From Prionace glauca (Eukaryota; Chordata; Chondrichthyes; Carcharhiniformes; Carcharhinidae): a DNA stretch of 64,000 bases. A model generated the notes under the pieces. It was not told where the DNA came from. It saw only the letters and a program-made list of their open reading frames with translations, and ran no database searches. The position numbers were made by a program, and so were the translations under genes. Positions 32,461 through 42,751 of the stretch are shown in pieces (the stretch's first letter is position 1; every line of letters starts with the position of its first letter). The stretch covers positions 61,572,515 to 61,636,514 of the forward strand of contig CM075760.1 of assembly GCA_037974335.1 (NCBI GenBank), written 5' to 3'.

Positions 32461-32879
32461 GCCATTTTTCTTTACCCAAAACTGAGCCTCAGACTCTGTA
32501 GCTCTATATTTAACCACTCCATCTCTGATATCTTCTCCACTCACACAACCCTGTGAGATGTCTGTACTGATCTTATTGTGGCATCATGAGCGTTCCACGT
32601 ACAACATGACTTGTATCTATAAATTCTCATCTTGAACATTTCAATTGAAATTTCAGGGCGAGTCGAGCTTTTTGAGCAGAATGGTGCAGATTCCCATCCT
32701 CTTTAATGTGAACAAGTTGTTTCTGATTTCCCTACAGAGGTTGTCTATTAAACAATCACTGAACACAGGGGGTGAATGTGAGAAGCTGAAGTTTCCAGTT
32801 GAAGAGGTTCCCGGTGTCTCTGAGCAGCTGAACTGGGGAAGCCTTTGGGCAGAGACTGCGCTGCTGCTATTTCCCTTCC

Positions 32880-33540
32880 TGACCACCGGGGGTCGGTGTA
32901 ACACGTCAGGGCGCTGCTCCGCCCAGTGTCACCTCTTGCCCACTCCGGTCCGGCCGCTGCTCGTTGGCGGAACATCCGGGTCCTGAAAAGAGGCGGGGAC
33001 AGCCGCCATGTTTCCGTGACGTCACCATCAGCCCCTCCCCCCCGTCGAGTAATAAGCGACGGTTCAGAAATGTAGAAAGTGAGAGAAATTCCCACCCGGA
33101 AATCCCGCCCGGAGCGGAATTAAAATTAAATAAAATACATATTTTTATAAAGAGGCAGGTGGCGGAACCGCGCATGTGCTGCAGTATTTTCCCAGAGCGC
33201 ACCGCGCGGGAGTGATTTAAAAACAGACGGAATAAAAAACAGAAACGATTTTCCCGAATGGAGAAGGAACCGAAAGTCTGACGGGTGAGGATGTGAATAA
33301 TAATCATCAAGATTCAAAATATTAAAAGATTAAAATGTAACTCCCTGGGCGCATGTGCGGGAGGTGAATTCCCCCAGAGTGCAGCGCGTGGGACGCCGTC
33401 TCCCCTGGCAACGCAAGATGGACGCCGGCCGTCTCCCCTGGCAACGCAAGATGGACGCCGGCCGTCTCCCCTGGCAACACAAGATGGCCGCCGGCCGTCT
33501 CCCCTGGCAACGCAAGATGGCCGCCGCCGGCGGTGAGTGA
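32880..33540. promoter_or_regulatory. CpG-rich, probably bidirectional promoter, copy 2
   Basis: Minus strand: a perfect CRE (TGACGTCA, 33018-33025), YY1-like AAACATGGCGGC (33003-33014), GC box GGCGGGGAC and ETS-like GGAACATCCGG nearby. Plus strand: four 33-bp YY1/RFX-like units, then GTGAGT at 33533-33538, a good splice donor, and GCGCAGGCGCA. Copy 1 has TTACGTCA and lacks the donor. Copy 2 thus looks the better preserved promoter and first exon. The gene it serves was not found. Confidence 0.6.
33395..33526 (+). repeat. 33-bp tandem array, 4 units (YY1/RFX-like)
   Basis: Units at 33395, 33428, 33461 and 33494. Each pairs CCTGGCAAC with AAGATGGMCGCC. Because 33 is a multiple of three, the array is open in several frames on both strands, with a period of 11 residues. 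Confidence 0.88.
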
Positions 33541-33765
33541 TTGTGGCGCAGGCGCAGTGAGGTCTGCCTGCAGCCCATTGTCCAGATTGCCCCCCAGTGG
33601 ATGTGGTGGGGATGGTGCAGCAGATGGAGCAACAATCCCAGTTTCAATGGGGGGAGAGAAGCTGCAATGCTGCTCCCTGTTGTTCACTCCTCTCCCCAGT
33701 CTCAGCATTGCAGAGTGTTTAAACAAGAGGGTGCATTGTCACAGCGGCACCGAGACCTGCAGTTT

Positions 33766-34064
33766 AAGTTTATTTATTAGTATCACTAACAAGTAGGCTT
33801 ACATTAACACTGCAATTCCTGTGAATATTCCCGAGTCGCCACATTCCTGTTCAGAAACACTGATGGAGAATTTAGCATGGCCAATGCATCTAACCAGCAC
33901 GTCTTTTGGACTGCTGGAGGAAAGCAGAGCATCTGGAGGAAACCCGTGCAGACATGGGGAGAATGTGCAAACTCTACACATACACTGACCCAAGCTGGGA
34001 ATAGAATTTGGGCTCCTTGTGCTGTGAGGCAGCAATGCTAACCACCGTGCCACTGTGTTGCAAC
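33766..34064 (-). mobile_element. V-SINE, duplicate of 5925-6226
   Basis: Same head, central domain and tail on the minus strand, at the same place in the duplication. Confidence 0.85.
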
Positions 34065-34267
34065 ACTCTCCCCCAGTTATCAAACTACCCCCCCCCCCCC
34101 CACAATTATAAACATAAAATCCCGACAGTGCATCAAATCTATGTCAACAGAACATTTTACCCTATTCCCATAACCCCACATTACTCTCGAATCCCCCTAA
34201 CCTTCACATCTTTGGACATTAAGGGAGAATTTAGCACGGTCAATCTGCATAGCCTGCCCATCTTTGA

Positions 34268-34815
34268 GACCTCACAGATATTCTCGTCACCCTATTATAG
34301 AAAGGATATTATTAAACTAGAAAGAGTGCAGAAAAGATTTATTAGGATGTTACTGGGACTTGATGGATTGAGTTATAAGGAGAAGCTGGATAGACTGTGA
34401 CTTTTTTCACTGGAGCATAAGAGGCTGAGGGGTGATCTTATAGAGGTCTATAAAATAATGAGGGGCACAGATCAGCTCGATAGTCAATATCTTTTCCCAA
34501 AGTTAGGGGAGTCTAAAACTAGAGGGCCTACGTTTAAGATGGGAGGGGAAAGATACAAAAGTGTCCAGAGGAGATTTTTTTTCACACAGAGGGTGGTGAG
34601 TGTCTAGAACAAGCTGCCAGACATAGTCGTAGAGATGGGTACAATTTTGTCTTTTAAAATGCATTTAGACAGTTACATGGGTGTGATAGGGAGTGGGATA
34701 TGGGCCAAATCCAAGCAATTGGGATTAGCTTAGGGGTTTTTAAAAAGGGCAGCATGGAGCAGTTAGGCTGAAGGGCCTGTTTCCATGCTGTAAACCTCTA
34801 TGATTCTATATGGGA
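34268..34815 (+). mobile_element. CR1 3' end, duplicate of 6428-6975
   Basis: YYRKDIIKLERVQKRFIRML and LGLDGLSYKEKLDRL are readable before the first stop, slightly better preserved than in copy 1. Confidence 0.8.
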
Positions 34816-34921
34816 GGAACATGAAAACCCCACACAGACAATGACCCGAGGCTGGAATTGAACATGGGTTCTTGGCACGAGGAGGCTGCAGTGCTAACCA
34901 CTGTGATAATGTGCTGCCACT
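34812..34921 (-). mobile_element. V-SINE head fragment, duplicate of 6972-7083
   Basis: Minus strand matches the tRNA-like head and the start of the central domain as in copy 1. Confidence 0.75.
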
Positions 34922-35123
34922 CATTCAAGTGTATTTGGCGGAGCACAGGACAGGTGGGGGGGGGGGTGATGATTTCTTGCTCACTTTGATGAGAGGAGGG
35001 CTGGAAATCAGTCAAAAAACAATCAGTTTCGCATCAACATTTTCCTTCATTCCTGCTCTTGTTACTAATTAAAAACCAGCTCACTCCTCCATTCTGCCCA
35101 TCAATGGGGCTAACAGAAAGCAG

Positions 35124-36010
35124 GGGAAAGGTTGTGGCACAGAAAGAGGCCATTCAGCCCATCACATCTTCACCAGCTTGGGAAATAAAGACTTGCCATT
35201 CATTCTAATCGCCGTTTCCAGCCATCCAGCTCCTAGCCCCCCTTACTACAGGTTCCAGCATTTCAGCTATAGATCTGTGTGCGATGCGAGTGAGCCAAGA
35301 GATTTCTGGCTGAACCATCAGTTTAGGCAGCGAATTCCAGACACCCACCATCCCTTGAATGTGGACCCTTTTCCTAATGCCCCCTCTAATCCTTCCACCT
35401 ATCCCTTTATATCTGTGCAGCCCCCACTAACCCCCCTCCCACCTCCCCCAAACCCACCCACCCACAATAAGTGACCTTTCTCTGCTCAGGGGAAACAGGC
35501 CTTTTCTATCCACCCTGTCTTGGCTCCCTCATAATTTTGGACACCTCAGTTCAGTCCCCCACAGCCTCCTCTGCTCTGAGGAAAATAAACCTTGGCAGGG
35601 GCGGCACGGTAGCACAGTGGTTAGCACTGCTGCTTCACAGTTCCAGGGTCCTGGGTTCGATTCCCGGCTCGGGTCACTGCCTGTGTGGAGTTTGCACATT
35701 CTCCTCGTGTCTGCGTGGGTTTCCTCCGGGTGCTCCGGTTTCCTCCCACAGTCCAAAGATGTGCGGGTTAGGTTCATTGGCTATGTTAAAATTGCCCCTT
35801 GGTGTCCTGGGATGTGTAGGTTAGAGGGATTAGCAGGTAAATGTGTAGGGATATGGGGATAGGATCTGGGTGGGATTGTGTTCGGTGCAGACTCGATGGG
35901 CCGAAGGGCCTGTTTCTGCACTTTAGGGTTCTATGTAAAGTCTATGTAATCCAGTCTTTCCTCATCACTACAATTCCCCAGCCCTGGAACACTTTTGTAA
36001 ATCCAAATGG
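35124..36010 (-). mobile_element. old CR1/L3-like fragment, duplicate of 7290-7850, split by a V-SINE
   Basis: Flanking parts 35124-35596 and 35947-36010 align to the uninterrupted copy 1 sequence (AAACCTTGCCAATCCAGTCT at 7759-7778). Confidence 0.7.
35597..35946 (+). mobile_element. V-SINE (HE1-type), young, full length
   Basis: Complete structure: head GGCGGCACGGTAGCACAGTG with A- and B-boxes (GGGTTCGATTCCCGG), central domain TGTGTGGAGTTTGCACATTC and GGTGCTCCGGTTTCCTCCCA, CR1-like tail GATGGGCCGAAGGGCCTGTT and TCTATGTAAAG. It is absent from copy 1 and is closer to a consensus than the older V-SINEs here. No clear target duplication. Confidence 0.95.
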
Positions 36011-36080
36011 TTATCCAATCCGACTAAACTGTCATTTAACATTGTCCCATTGCCAACTGTGAACAACCACCAGATACTGG

Positions 36081-36376
36081 CACCACTGTGGCACACTGGT
36101 TGGCACTGCTGCCTCAAAGGGACTTGGTTCAATTCTGGCCTCGTGTGACTGTGTGGAGTTTGCATGTTCTCCCCATGTCTGTGTGGGTTTTCTCTGGGTG
36201 CTCCGGTTTCCTCCCACTGTTTAAAGATGTACGGGAGAGGTTGATTGGTCATGCTTTAGTGACAGGGGGAGTTGCAGGATAAATGTGTGGGTTACGGGGA
36301 CAGGGCATGGATGGGATTGTGGTCAGTGCAGACTTGATGGACTGAATGGCCTCCCCTATACTGTAGGGATTTTACA
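36081..36376 (+). mobile_element. V-SINE, duplicate of 7899-8199
   Basis: Head GTGGCACACTGGTTGGCACT and the same degraded B-box and tail as copy 1. Confidence 0.85.
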
Positions 36377-36611
36377 CACAAATGAGAAACAGAGACTTTG
36401 CAAATGTTGGGGTACTTATTCAGAAAACAATGGGATATTTGTTGACATGTTCAGGTAAATCTCAGTGATGGTCATTGTCCAGGTCTACATTAAAACAATG
36501 GTGCAGTCCAAGGTTAAAAGTCATTTACCCTGAAATTGGACATTGCCACTGACTCCCAATATAACCGAGAGATGCAAACTCACACCACACCCTGATGTGA
36601 CGAAGGGGACC

Positions 36612-36890
36612 CCTCTCAGTTATGACAATCTGGGCCTTGTATCAGTAATCTCTGCCCTAAACCCCTCTCAGTTACTACAATCTGGACCTTGTATCAGTAA
36701 TCTCTGCCCTAAACCACTCTCAGTTATTACAATCTGGGCCGTGTATCACTAATCTCTGCCCTAAACCTCTCTCAGTTATTACAATCTGGGCCTTGTGTCA
36801 GAAATCTCTGCCCTAAACCTCTCTCAGTTATTACAATCTGGGTCTTGTATCAGTAATCGCTGTCCTAAACCTCCCCCAGTTATTACGATC
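36612..36890 (+). repeat. 51-bp tandem repeat
   Basis: About five units of CTCTCAGTTATTACAATCTG followed by GGCCTTGTATCAGTAATCTC and TGCCCTAAACC. Copy 1 has a little over one unit (8430-8500) before the CR1 element begins. Confidence 0.85.
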
Positions 36891-36894
36891 TAGA

Positions 36895-37080
36895 CCTTAA
36901 ACAGAGGACACAGAGATTTAATATAATTGACCTCAGAGTTGAAGGGGGCGAAAGGAGATTTTCTTACACAATAGTATGATCTGGAATGCACAACCTTTCA
37001 GGTGCTAGAAGCAGGTTTAATCATAACTTTAAAAGGAAATTGGATGAATATTGACAGAGTTATTGTGAATTGGATTAATG
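36895..37080 (+). mobile_element. degraded CR1/L3-like 3' fragment
   Basis: Resembles the final ORF2 region (AGAGGACACAGAGATTTAAT, GAAAGGAGATTTTCTTACAC, GGAAATTGGATGAATATT). Broken in all frames. Confidence 0.5.
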
Positions 37081-37234
37081 AAATACTTCACTCATCTTTG
37101 TGACATTTTGAATGGTTCCCCCGTAAGATTTTAATATTGAATCTTTTCCTTCACAACGTGTCTGAAACAGAAGATTAAACCCTTGGGTTTGATGAGCTGT
37201 CAGATCTGTTTCCTATGTGTCTGTGTAACTTGAG

Positions 37235-37411
37235 AACACAGTAAAAAGTCTGACAACACCAGGTTTTAGTCCAACCGATTTATTTGATAATATTCTCACA
37301 AGCAAGCAAGCTTTCGAGAATATTATCAAATAAATCGGTTGGACTAAAACCTGGTGTTGTCAGACTTTTTACTGTGTTTACGCCAGTCCAACGCCGGCAT
37401 ACCCATATCAT
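37235..37411. mobile_element. Penelope-like family B terminus folded back on itself
   Basis: Arms 37235-37297 and 37316-37378 are perfect reverse complements over 63 bp, separated by 18 nt (ACAAGCAAGCAAGCTTTC). Past the right arm the usual CAGTCCAACGCCGGCAT end follows. Both arms carry the family B terminal sequence. Confidence 0.85.
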
Positions 37412-37819
37412 AACTTGAGAACTGCAGATAACCATGAGAAGGAACTGATTATTTTCAGTTCCTCTAACAGATATACCTCAGATATCGGGAATCTCAGGAG
37501 ATCCTCATGCCCTCATTATTCCCTCCCCAAATATAACAGCTCTCAGTCAGGCTGAGTCAGTCACATGTGTCTCTGTTATAATGTTTCCACTTCTATTTTA
37601 TCACTTACTTCCCAGTGACACTCATCATTACACCGACAGTCTAAAATATCATTGCTCCCTTACATCTTGTCCTCCTATTGTAATCGGATGTTTGTTGGGC
37701 CTCTTGTCTCCCTTAAGGTCAGATTACCTGCAGTTCAAATGACCTCAGAGACACTGAAACCAACCTTTGTGATTATTATTATACCAGACTCCAGTCAGCC
37801 CCAGGAGCTGCAGTTGTAA
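37412..37819. other. no gene seen
   Basis: Unremarkable sequence between two Penelope-like fold-back copies; no repeat or reading frame recognised. Confidence 0.4.
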
Positions 37820-37985
37820 AATACAGCAAGAAGTCTCACAACACCAGATTTAAATCCAAACAGTTTATGTGATAGTAAAGCTTGTGGGATAACTATCAAA
37901 TAAACTGGTTGAACTTAAACCTAGTGTTGTGAGACTTCTTGCTGTGTTTACCCCAGTCCAACGCCTATGTCATGACTAACATCGA
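37820..37985. mobile_element. Penelope-like family B, second fold-back copy
   Basis: AGAAGTCTCACAACACCAGA near the left and CTAGTGTTGTGAGACTTCTT near the right are imperfect inverted arms around a short centre (GTAAAGCTTGTGGGATAACT). Older than the copy at 37235. Confidence 0.7.
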
Positions 37986-38369
37986 CGTTGTAAAATACAA
38001 CAGAATTGGAATAACAGAGAGGTTATTGTCTGATACTGACAGTGGCAGAGTAACACACACTGGAATTTAAATACATTATATCAATAAACCATGACTCACT
38101 CACACTATCAAATGAAACCTAAACTTTGGTTATGGTGTACTGGATACTGACTGTATTATCATTACATTGGATCTAATGCTGTGTTCACTAACATACTGCA
38201 ATGTGACTCTTATTATGTGAACAAACACTGTTTATGTTACACTCAGAGTCAGTCAGTGTTTTACTGTGTTTTCTCTGTGCTCCATCTCCACTCTGATTGG
38301 ACTGGAGCCTGTGTGTGTGTCATTGTTACACTGAGACTCTGTTATTATTGGACAAATAGCAAGTCACTG

Positions 38370-38800
38370 TCACAATGCCCGGCTGATCGACGGCGGCACA
38401 GACCAATGGAAAGAGGGGGCGGTGCTGGAGGACTGAACGGGAGCGCTCGGTCCTCCAACCAATAGGAGCGAAAGAGGGGCGGACCCAGCTCTGATTGGAG
38501 CATGCGCAGTGTGAGTAATGGCGGTGGAAAGCAAGCTTTGTTTTGGGCTGGGAAATCTGTCAGAGGTGATTGACGGTACGGAGAGAGCAATGGATCGCTG
38601 AGGTGGGTGAAAACGCTGCGTAAGCATGTTGTGTAAGCAGCAAATCGCGTAAGAGAGCTTCCCGGACCCAGTTTGTACTGAGCAGAGCCGCAGCTCCTCA
38701 GGTTCGCGCCGAGTTAACGTTCGCCATCTTTATTGGGGGCAACATACACAGCAGTACGCACGCGCGGCCGCCATGTTTGTAGAGGGCAATGATGTCATTA
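38370..38800. promoter_or_regulatory. CpG-rich promoter-like segment with CCAAT, GC and NRF1 boxes
   Basis: Contains GACCAATGG (38402), GGGGGCGG (38415), AACCAATAGG (38457), GGGGCGG (38475), CTGATTGG (38491), GCATGCGCAGTG (38500), then further down reversed YY1 motifs (GCCATCTTTATTGG and GCCGCCATGTTT). A core of GACCAAT, GGAGGACTG and GGTCCTCCA is shared with 43185-43240. The gene it served is not evident in the window. Confidence 0.5.
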
Positions 38801-38924
38801 AGTGGGAGGAGCTTGTTCCCCTTTGTTCAGAATGGAGACAACTTGTCCATCAAACTGCATCAACCCTCTGAGTCCCAATGTCTCATTGATGAGCCAGAGC
38901 GGTGACAGAGAGGGAAAAATAAAG

Positions 38925-39295
38925 GGAAATAAAAACAGAAAATACTGTAAAATCTAAGCAGATCTGACAGCATCTGTGGAGAGAGAATAGAACGCTCTCT
39001 CCACTCACATTGTCTGTACCTTTGAGACTTGAGTACCTGTAAAAAAATTTGCATTCCAATCATTATTTTGTAAATTGAGTTTGTGTGTTTCTATGCCTTG
39101 TTTGTGGACAGAACTCCCACTCACCTGACGAACGAGCAGCACACAGAAAGCTAGTGGATTTTGCTACCAAATAAACCCGTTGGACTTTAATCTGGTGCAT
39201 TGAGACTTCTTACTATATTTATCCCGGTCCAACACCGCCATCTCCACTTCAGAGAAAATAGAAGCAACGTTTCGAGACTGGATGACCCATAAAGC
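38925..39295. mobile_element. Penelope-like family A end split by a family B terminus
   Basis: Family A antisense sequence (CAGATCTGACAGCATCTGTG) stops near 38990 and resumes near 39256 (AACGTTTCGAGACTGGATGA). Between them lies a family B terminus (CTCCACTCACATTGTCTGTA to GGTCCAACACCGCCATCTCC). AGAATAGAA and AGAAAATAGAA flank the insert. Confidence 0.65.
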
Positions 39296-39419
39296 TTGTA
39301 CATGTGTAAACAGAGCATGTAAACTCCGACACCTCCACGTACCTTTGTACACCTCTATCAATCCACTTTGCTCCAAGGAGAACAACCCCAATTTATCTGA
39401 AGAAAGAGACACTGCAAGA

Positions 39420-41025
39420 AGGTAAAAGTGAAGGTAAGAATTTTATAATTTTTCTTAAATAATTTAATTGGTGCTCGAAATGTCATTCACTGGAGTTAAG
39501 TGCTGCACCTGTGAGATGTGGGAGATCTGTGATGCTTCCAGCGTCTCGGATGACTAAATCTACAGGAAATGCACCCACTTGCAGCTCCTTACGGCCAGCA
39601 TGGATACGTTGGAGCAGCAGTTGGACGCACTTAGCAGCGTGAAGATGGCGGAAAATGTCATAGATAGGAGCTTTAGAAACTTTGCCACACCCAAGGTGCA
39701 GGCAGATAGATGGGTGACTGCTAGAAGGGGCAGGCAGTCAGTCCAGGAATCCCCTGTGGTCGTCTCCTTCTCTAACAAGTACACTGTTTTGGATACTGTT
39801 GGGGGGTTATAGCCTATCGGGGGATAAATACAGCAAACAGAGCACTGGCACCATGGTTGGCTTTGTTATTAAGTAGGGAGATACAAAGAGCACTAGAGCA
39901 ATAGTTATAAGGGACTCTATAGTTAGGGGTGCAGATAGGTGCTTCTGTGAGTATGAATGGGCCAGGAAATGGCAAATGGAATTTAATGTTGGCAAGTGTG
40001 AGGTGGTCCACTTTGGTAGGAGGAATGGTAGGAAGGACTATTACTTACGGGGCGAAAAACTGCAGCAGGCGACGGTGCAGAGGGACCTCGGGGTCCTTGT
40101 GCATGAGTCGCAAAAACCCAGCTTGCAGGTGCAGCAGGTGGTCAGGAAGGCGAATGGGATGCTGGCCTTCATAGCGAAGGGGATTGAATATAAAAGTAGG
40201 GAGGTCTTGCTGCAGCTGTATAGGGCATTGGTGAGGCCGCAGCTGGAGTACTGTGTGCAGTTTTGGGCGCCGCACCTGCGCAAGGATGTTTTGGCCCTGG
40301 AGGGAGTGCAGAGGAGGTTTACTCGGCTGATACCGGAGTTGAGGGGATTGAGCTATGAGGAGAGGCTGAATAAACTAGGCTTGTACTCGTTAGAGTTTAG
40401 AAGAATGAGGGGAGATCTCATTGAGACGTATAAGATGATGAATGGGATGGATAGGATAGAGGTGGAGAGACTGTTCCCGCTCAAAAAAGACAGTAGAACT
40501 AGGGGGCACAGCCTCAAGATAAAGGGGGGGCGGTTTAGAACAGAGTTGAGGAGGAACTTCTTCACTCAAAGGGTGGTGAATCTCTGGAATTCTCTGCCCG
40601 TTGAAGTGGTGGAGGCTGCCTCGCTAAATATTTTTAAGAAACGGGTTGATGGGTTTTTGATAAGAGAAGGGATTAAGGGTTATGGGGAGAGGGCGGGAAG
40701 GTGGAGCTGAGTCACGACAGATCAGCCATGATCTTATTGAATGGCGGGGCAGGCTCGAAGGGCCAGATGGCCTACTCCTGCTCCTATTTCTTATGTTCTT
40801 ATGTTCTTATGTTGTGTTGCCTCCCTGGTGTCAGGGTCCAGGAAGTCTCTGAAAGGGTAGTAAGCATTCTGAAGCGAGAGAGTGAACAACCAGTGGCCAT
40901 GGTACATATTGGTACAAAGGTAGGAAGAGTGACGATGTCCTGCAACAGCAGTTAAGGGAGTTAGGGAGAAAGTTAAAAAGCAGGACCTCTTGGGTTGTAA
41001 TCGCAGGATTGCTCCCTGTGCCACC
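39420..41025 (+). mobile_element. old CR1 5' end and ORF1, interrupted by a younger CR1
   Basis: 39460-39940 reads a decayed ORF1 start (CEMWEICDAS, CTHLQLLTASMDTLEQQLDA coiled coil, ADRWVTARRG). 40820-41025 reads CCLPGVRVQEVSERVVSILK and MVHIGTK, the esterase part of the same ORF1. The break is filled by a CR1 3' end (39954-40815). Confidence 0.75.
39954..40815 (+). mobile_element. CR1 3' end nested in the older CR1 ORF1
   Basis: Element 2/3 subfamily: starts inside ORF2 at EWARKWQMEFNVGKCEVVHF, open from 39976 to 40710 ([50 protein letters not shown], stop) and ends with three TTATGTTC units. The last 240 codons show no breaks, so it is fairly recent. Confidence 0.9.
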
Positions 41026-41029
41026 TATC

Positions 41030-41530
41030 CACTGTCATCTCTTTAAGTAACTCTCCCCAATCTATCAAGGCCAACTCACATCTCATATCCTCATAGTTTT
41101 CTTAAGATTTAGCACCCTCATCTCTGAATCAACTCTCTCATTCTCCAGTTTGATATTAAAAAATCTATCCTGTTATGGTCACTCATCCCCAAGAGGTCTC
41201 ATAGAGCTAGATTGGCAAGGACTCTCTTCTCATTACACAGTACCCAGTCTAAGCTGGCCTGCTGTCCAGTTGGTTCCTCCAGATATTGGTCAATTAAACC
41301 ATCCTTTATACATTCCAGGAATTCTCTTCTAAGGCATTGTGGTGAATTTGATTTGCTCAATCTATGTGCAAATTAAAATCATTCATGATCACCAATACTC
41401 CCTTATCACATGCATCTCTAGTTTTGTGTTTAAGGCCATTCCCAACATCACCACTGCAGTTTGGAGGTCCGTATCTGACATCCACTAATGTTTTTTGCCC
41501 CTTGGCGATGGGGGGACAGTGTAGAATTCT
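41030..41530 (-). mobile_element. old CR1-group endonuclease fragment
   Basis: Reverse strand holds the endonuclease blocks: TATGGTCACTCATC reversed (SDH region), CAAATTAAAATCATTCATGA reversed (a degraded GDFN block). No open frame. Confidence 0.55.
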
Positions 41531-41797
41531 TCATATGAGCCCCTTGATTTTAGTTTACTACAATGTGTAGACTAGATTGAGATGCCTTCTATATAATGCG
41601 AATTCACAATGTGCCAGTCTCACAACTTTGCTCCAAGTGGGCTGATACTCTTTGAGCCTGGGAGAGCACATTTCCACTGAAATGATCCACAAAAGCTGAT
41701 GAAGGACATTTATTTAATCCTGGACAGTAAATAGTGTTTTTTCTACCACTACAGATAGGTCTAAAATAAATACATTTGTCTCTATTCCATTGAGTCT

Positions 41798-42035
41798 ACA
41801 GCACAGGGCCAGGCCAGTCGGCTCAGTCAGTCTGTGTCAGTATTTATGCTCCACATGACCCTCCACCCACCCCTCTCTATCTCCTCCCATCAGCTTATCC
41901 TTCTATTCCTTTCTCCCTCATGTATGTATCCAGCTTCCCTGTCAGTGTATTCATGCTGTTCACCTCAGTCACTCGCTGTGGTGATGAATCTGTCATTCTC
42001 ACCACTCGCTGGATAAAGAACTTTCTCCTGTTAGA
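41798..42035 (-). mobile_element. old CR1/L3-like 3' fragment
   Basis: Antisense blocks GTCTACAGCACAGGGCCAGG, CATGTATGTATCCAGCTTCC and CACTCGCTGGATAAAGAACT match the common degraded LINE tail type seen at 61270 and 61783. Confidence 0.6.
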
Positions 42036-42336
42036 GCTTATTTATTAGTCACAAGTAGGCTTACGTTAACACTGCAGTGAAGTTGTTATGAAAACCCCCT
42101 TGACCTCCCACTCTGGCTGCTGGTCGGGTACACTGAGGGAGAATTTAGCACGGCTAATGCACCTAACCAGCACATCTTTTTGGACTGTGGGAGGAAACTG
42201 GAGCACCTGGAGGAAACCCACGCAGACACGGGAAGAACATGCAAACTCCACACAACAGAGACCCAAGCCAGGAATCGAACCCGGGTCCCTGTGCTATGAG
42301 GCAGCAGTGCTAACCCACTGTGCTGCACTCGAAATC
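42036..42336 (-). mobile_element. V-SINE, reverse strand
   Basis: Minus strand: head TGCAGCACAGTGGGTTAGCA, B-box GGGTTCGATTCC, central domain GTGTGGAGTTTGCATGTTCT and GGTGCTCCAGTTTCCTCCCA, tail with TAACGTAAGCCTACTTGTGA. Confidence 0.88.
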
Positions 42337-42404
42337 ACTACTGGATTATTGAACCCCTTCGTAATTGTAAGATCAGGGGGGTGGGAACTCCAGCACGCGG
42401 ACAA

Positions 42405-42745
42405 AGAACATAGAACCTATAGCGCAGTACCGGCACTTCGGCCCTCAATGGTTCCACTGGTTGGCGCAACAATCTAATGACCCTCTAACCTAAACTATTC
42501 CAATGTTATCCATATGCGTATCCACTGACCATTTGAACGTCCTTAAAGTTGGCGAGTCCACAACTGCTGCAGGCATGACATTACTACCCTCTGAGTAAAG
42601 AACCTACCTCTGATATCCGTCCTATAGTTACCAGCCATTTATTTAAAGCTATGACCCCTTGTGTTAGCCATCACCATCCGAGGTAAAAGGCTCACACTAT
42701 CCACCGTATCCAATCTATTGATCATCTTGTATGCCTCATGGGACA
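42405..42745 (-). mobile_element. CR1 3' end fragment
   Basis: Antisense tail ACAAAGAACATAGAACCTAT, then the degraded ORF2 C-terminus. Minus strand shows HEAYKMINRLDTVDSVSLLP and NTRGHSFK. Confidence 0.75.
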
Positions 42746-42751
42746 TGGGAG

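Larger units (their letters stand above)
32771..36640. repeat. segmental duplication, copy 2
   Basis: Partner of 4972-8470 with the same order of parts. It contains an additional V-SINE at 35597-35946 and a longer 51-bp tandem repeat at its right edge. Confidence 0.9.

Noticed and set aside
33322-33726. 134-codon minus-strand frame with an LALPGETAG repeat
   Set aside because: It results from the 33-bp array being open in many frames. The matching plus-strand frame (33355-33540) is equally open, and neither has a known domain.
35640-35670. tRNA-like A and B boxes
   Set aside because: They are the tRNA-derived head of a V-SINE, continuous with its central domain. The same applies at 63505-63560 and 42265-42330.
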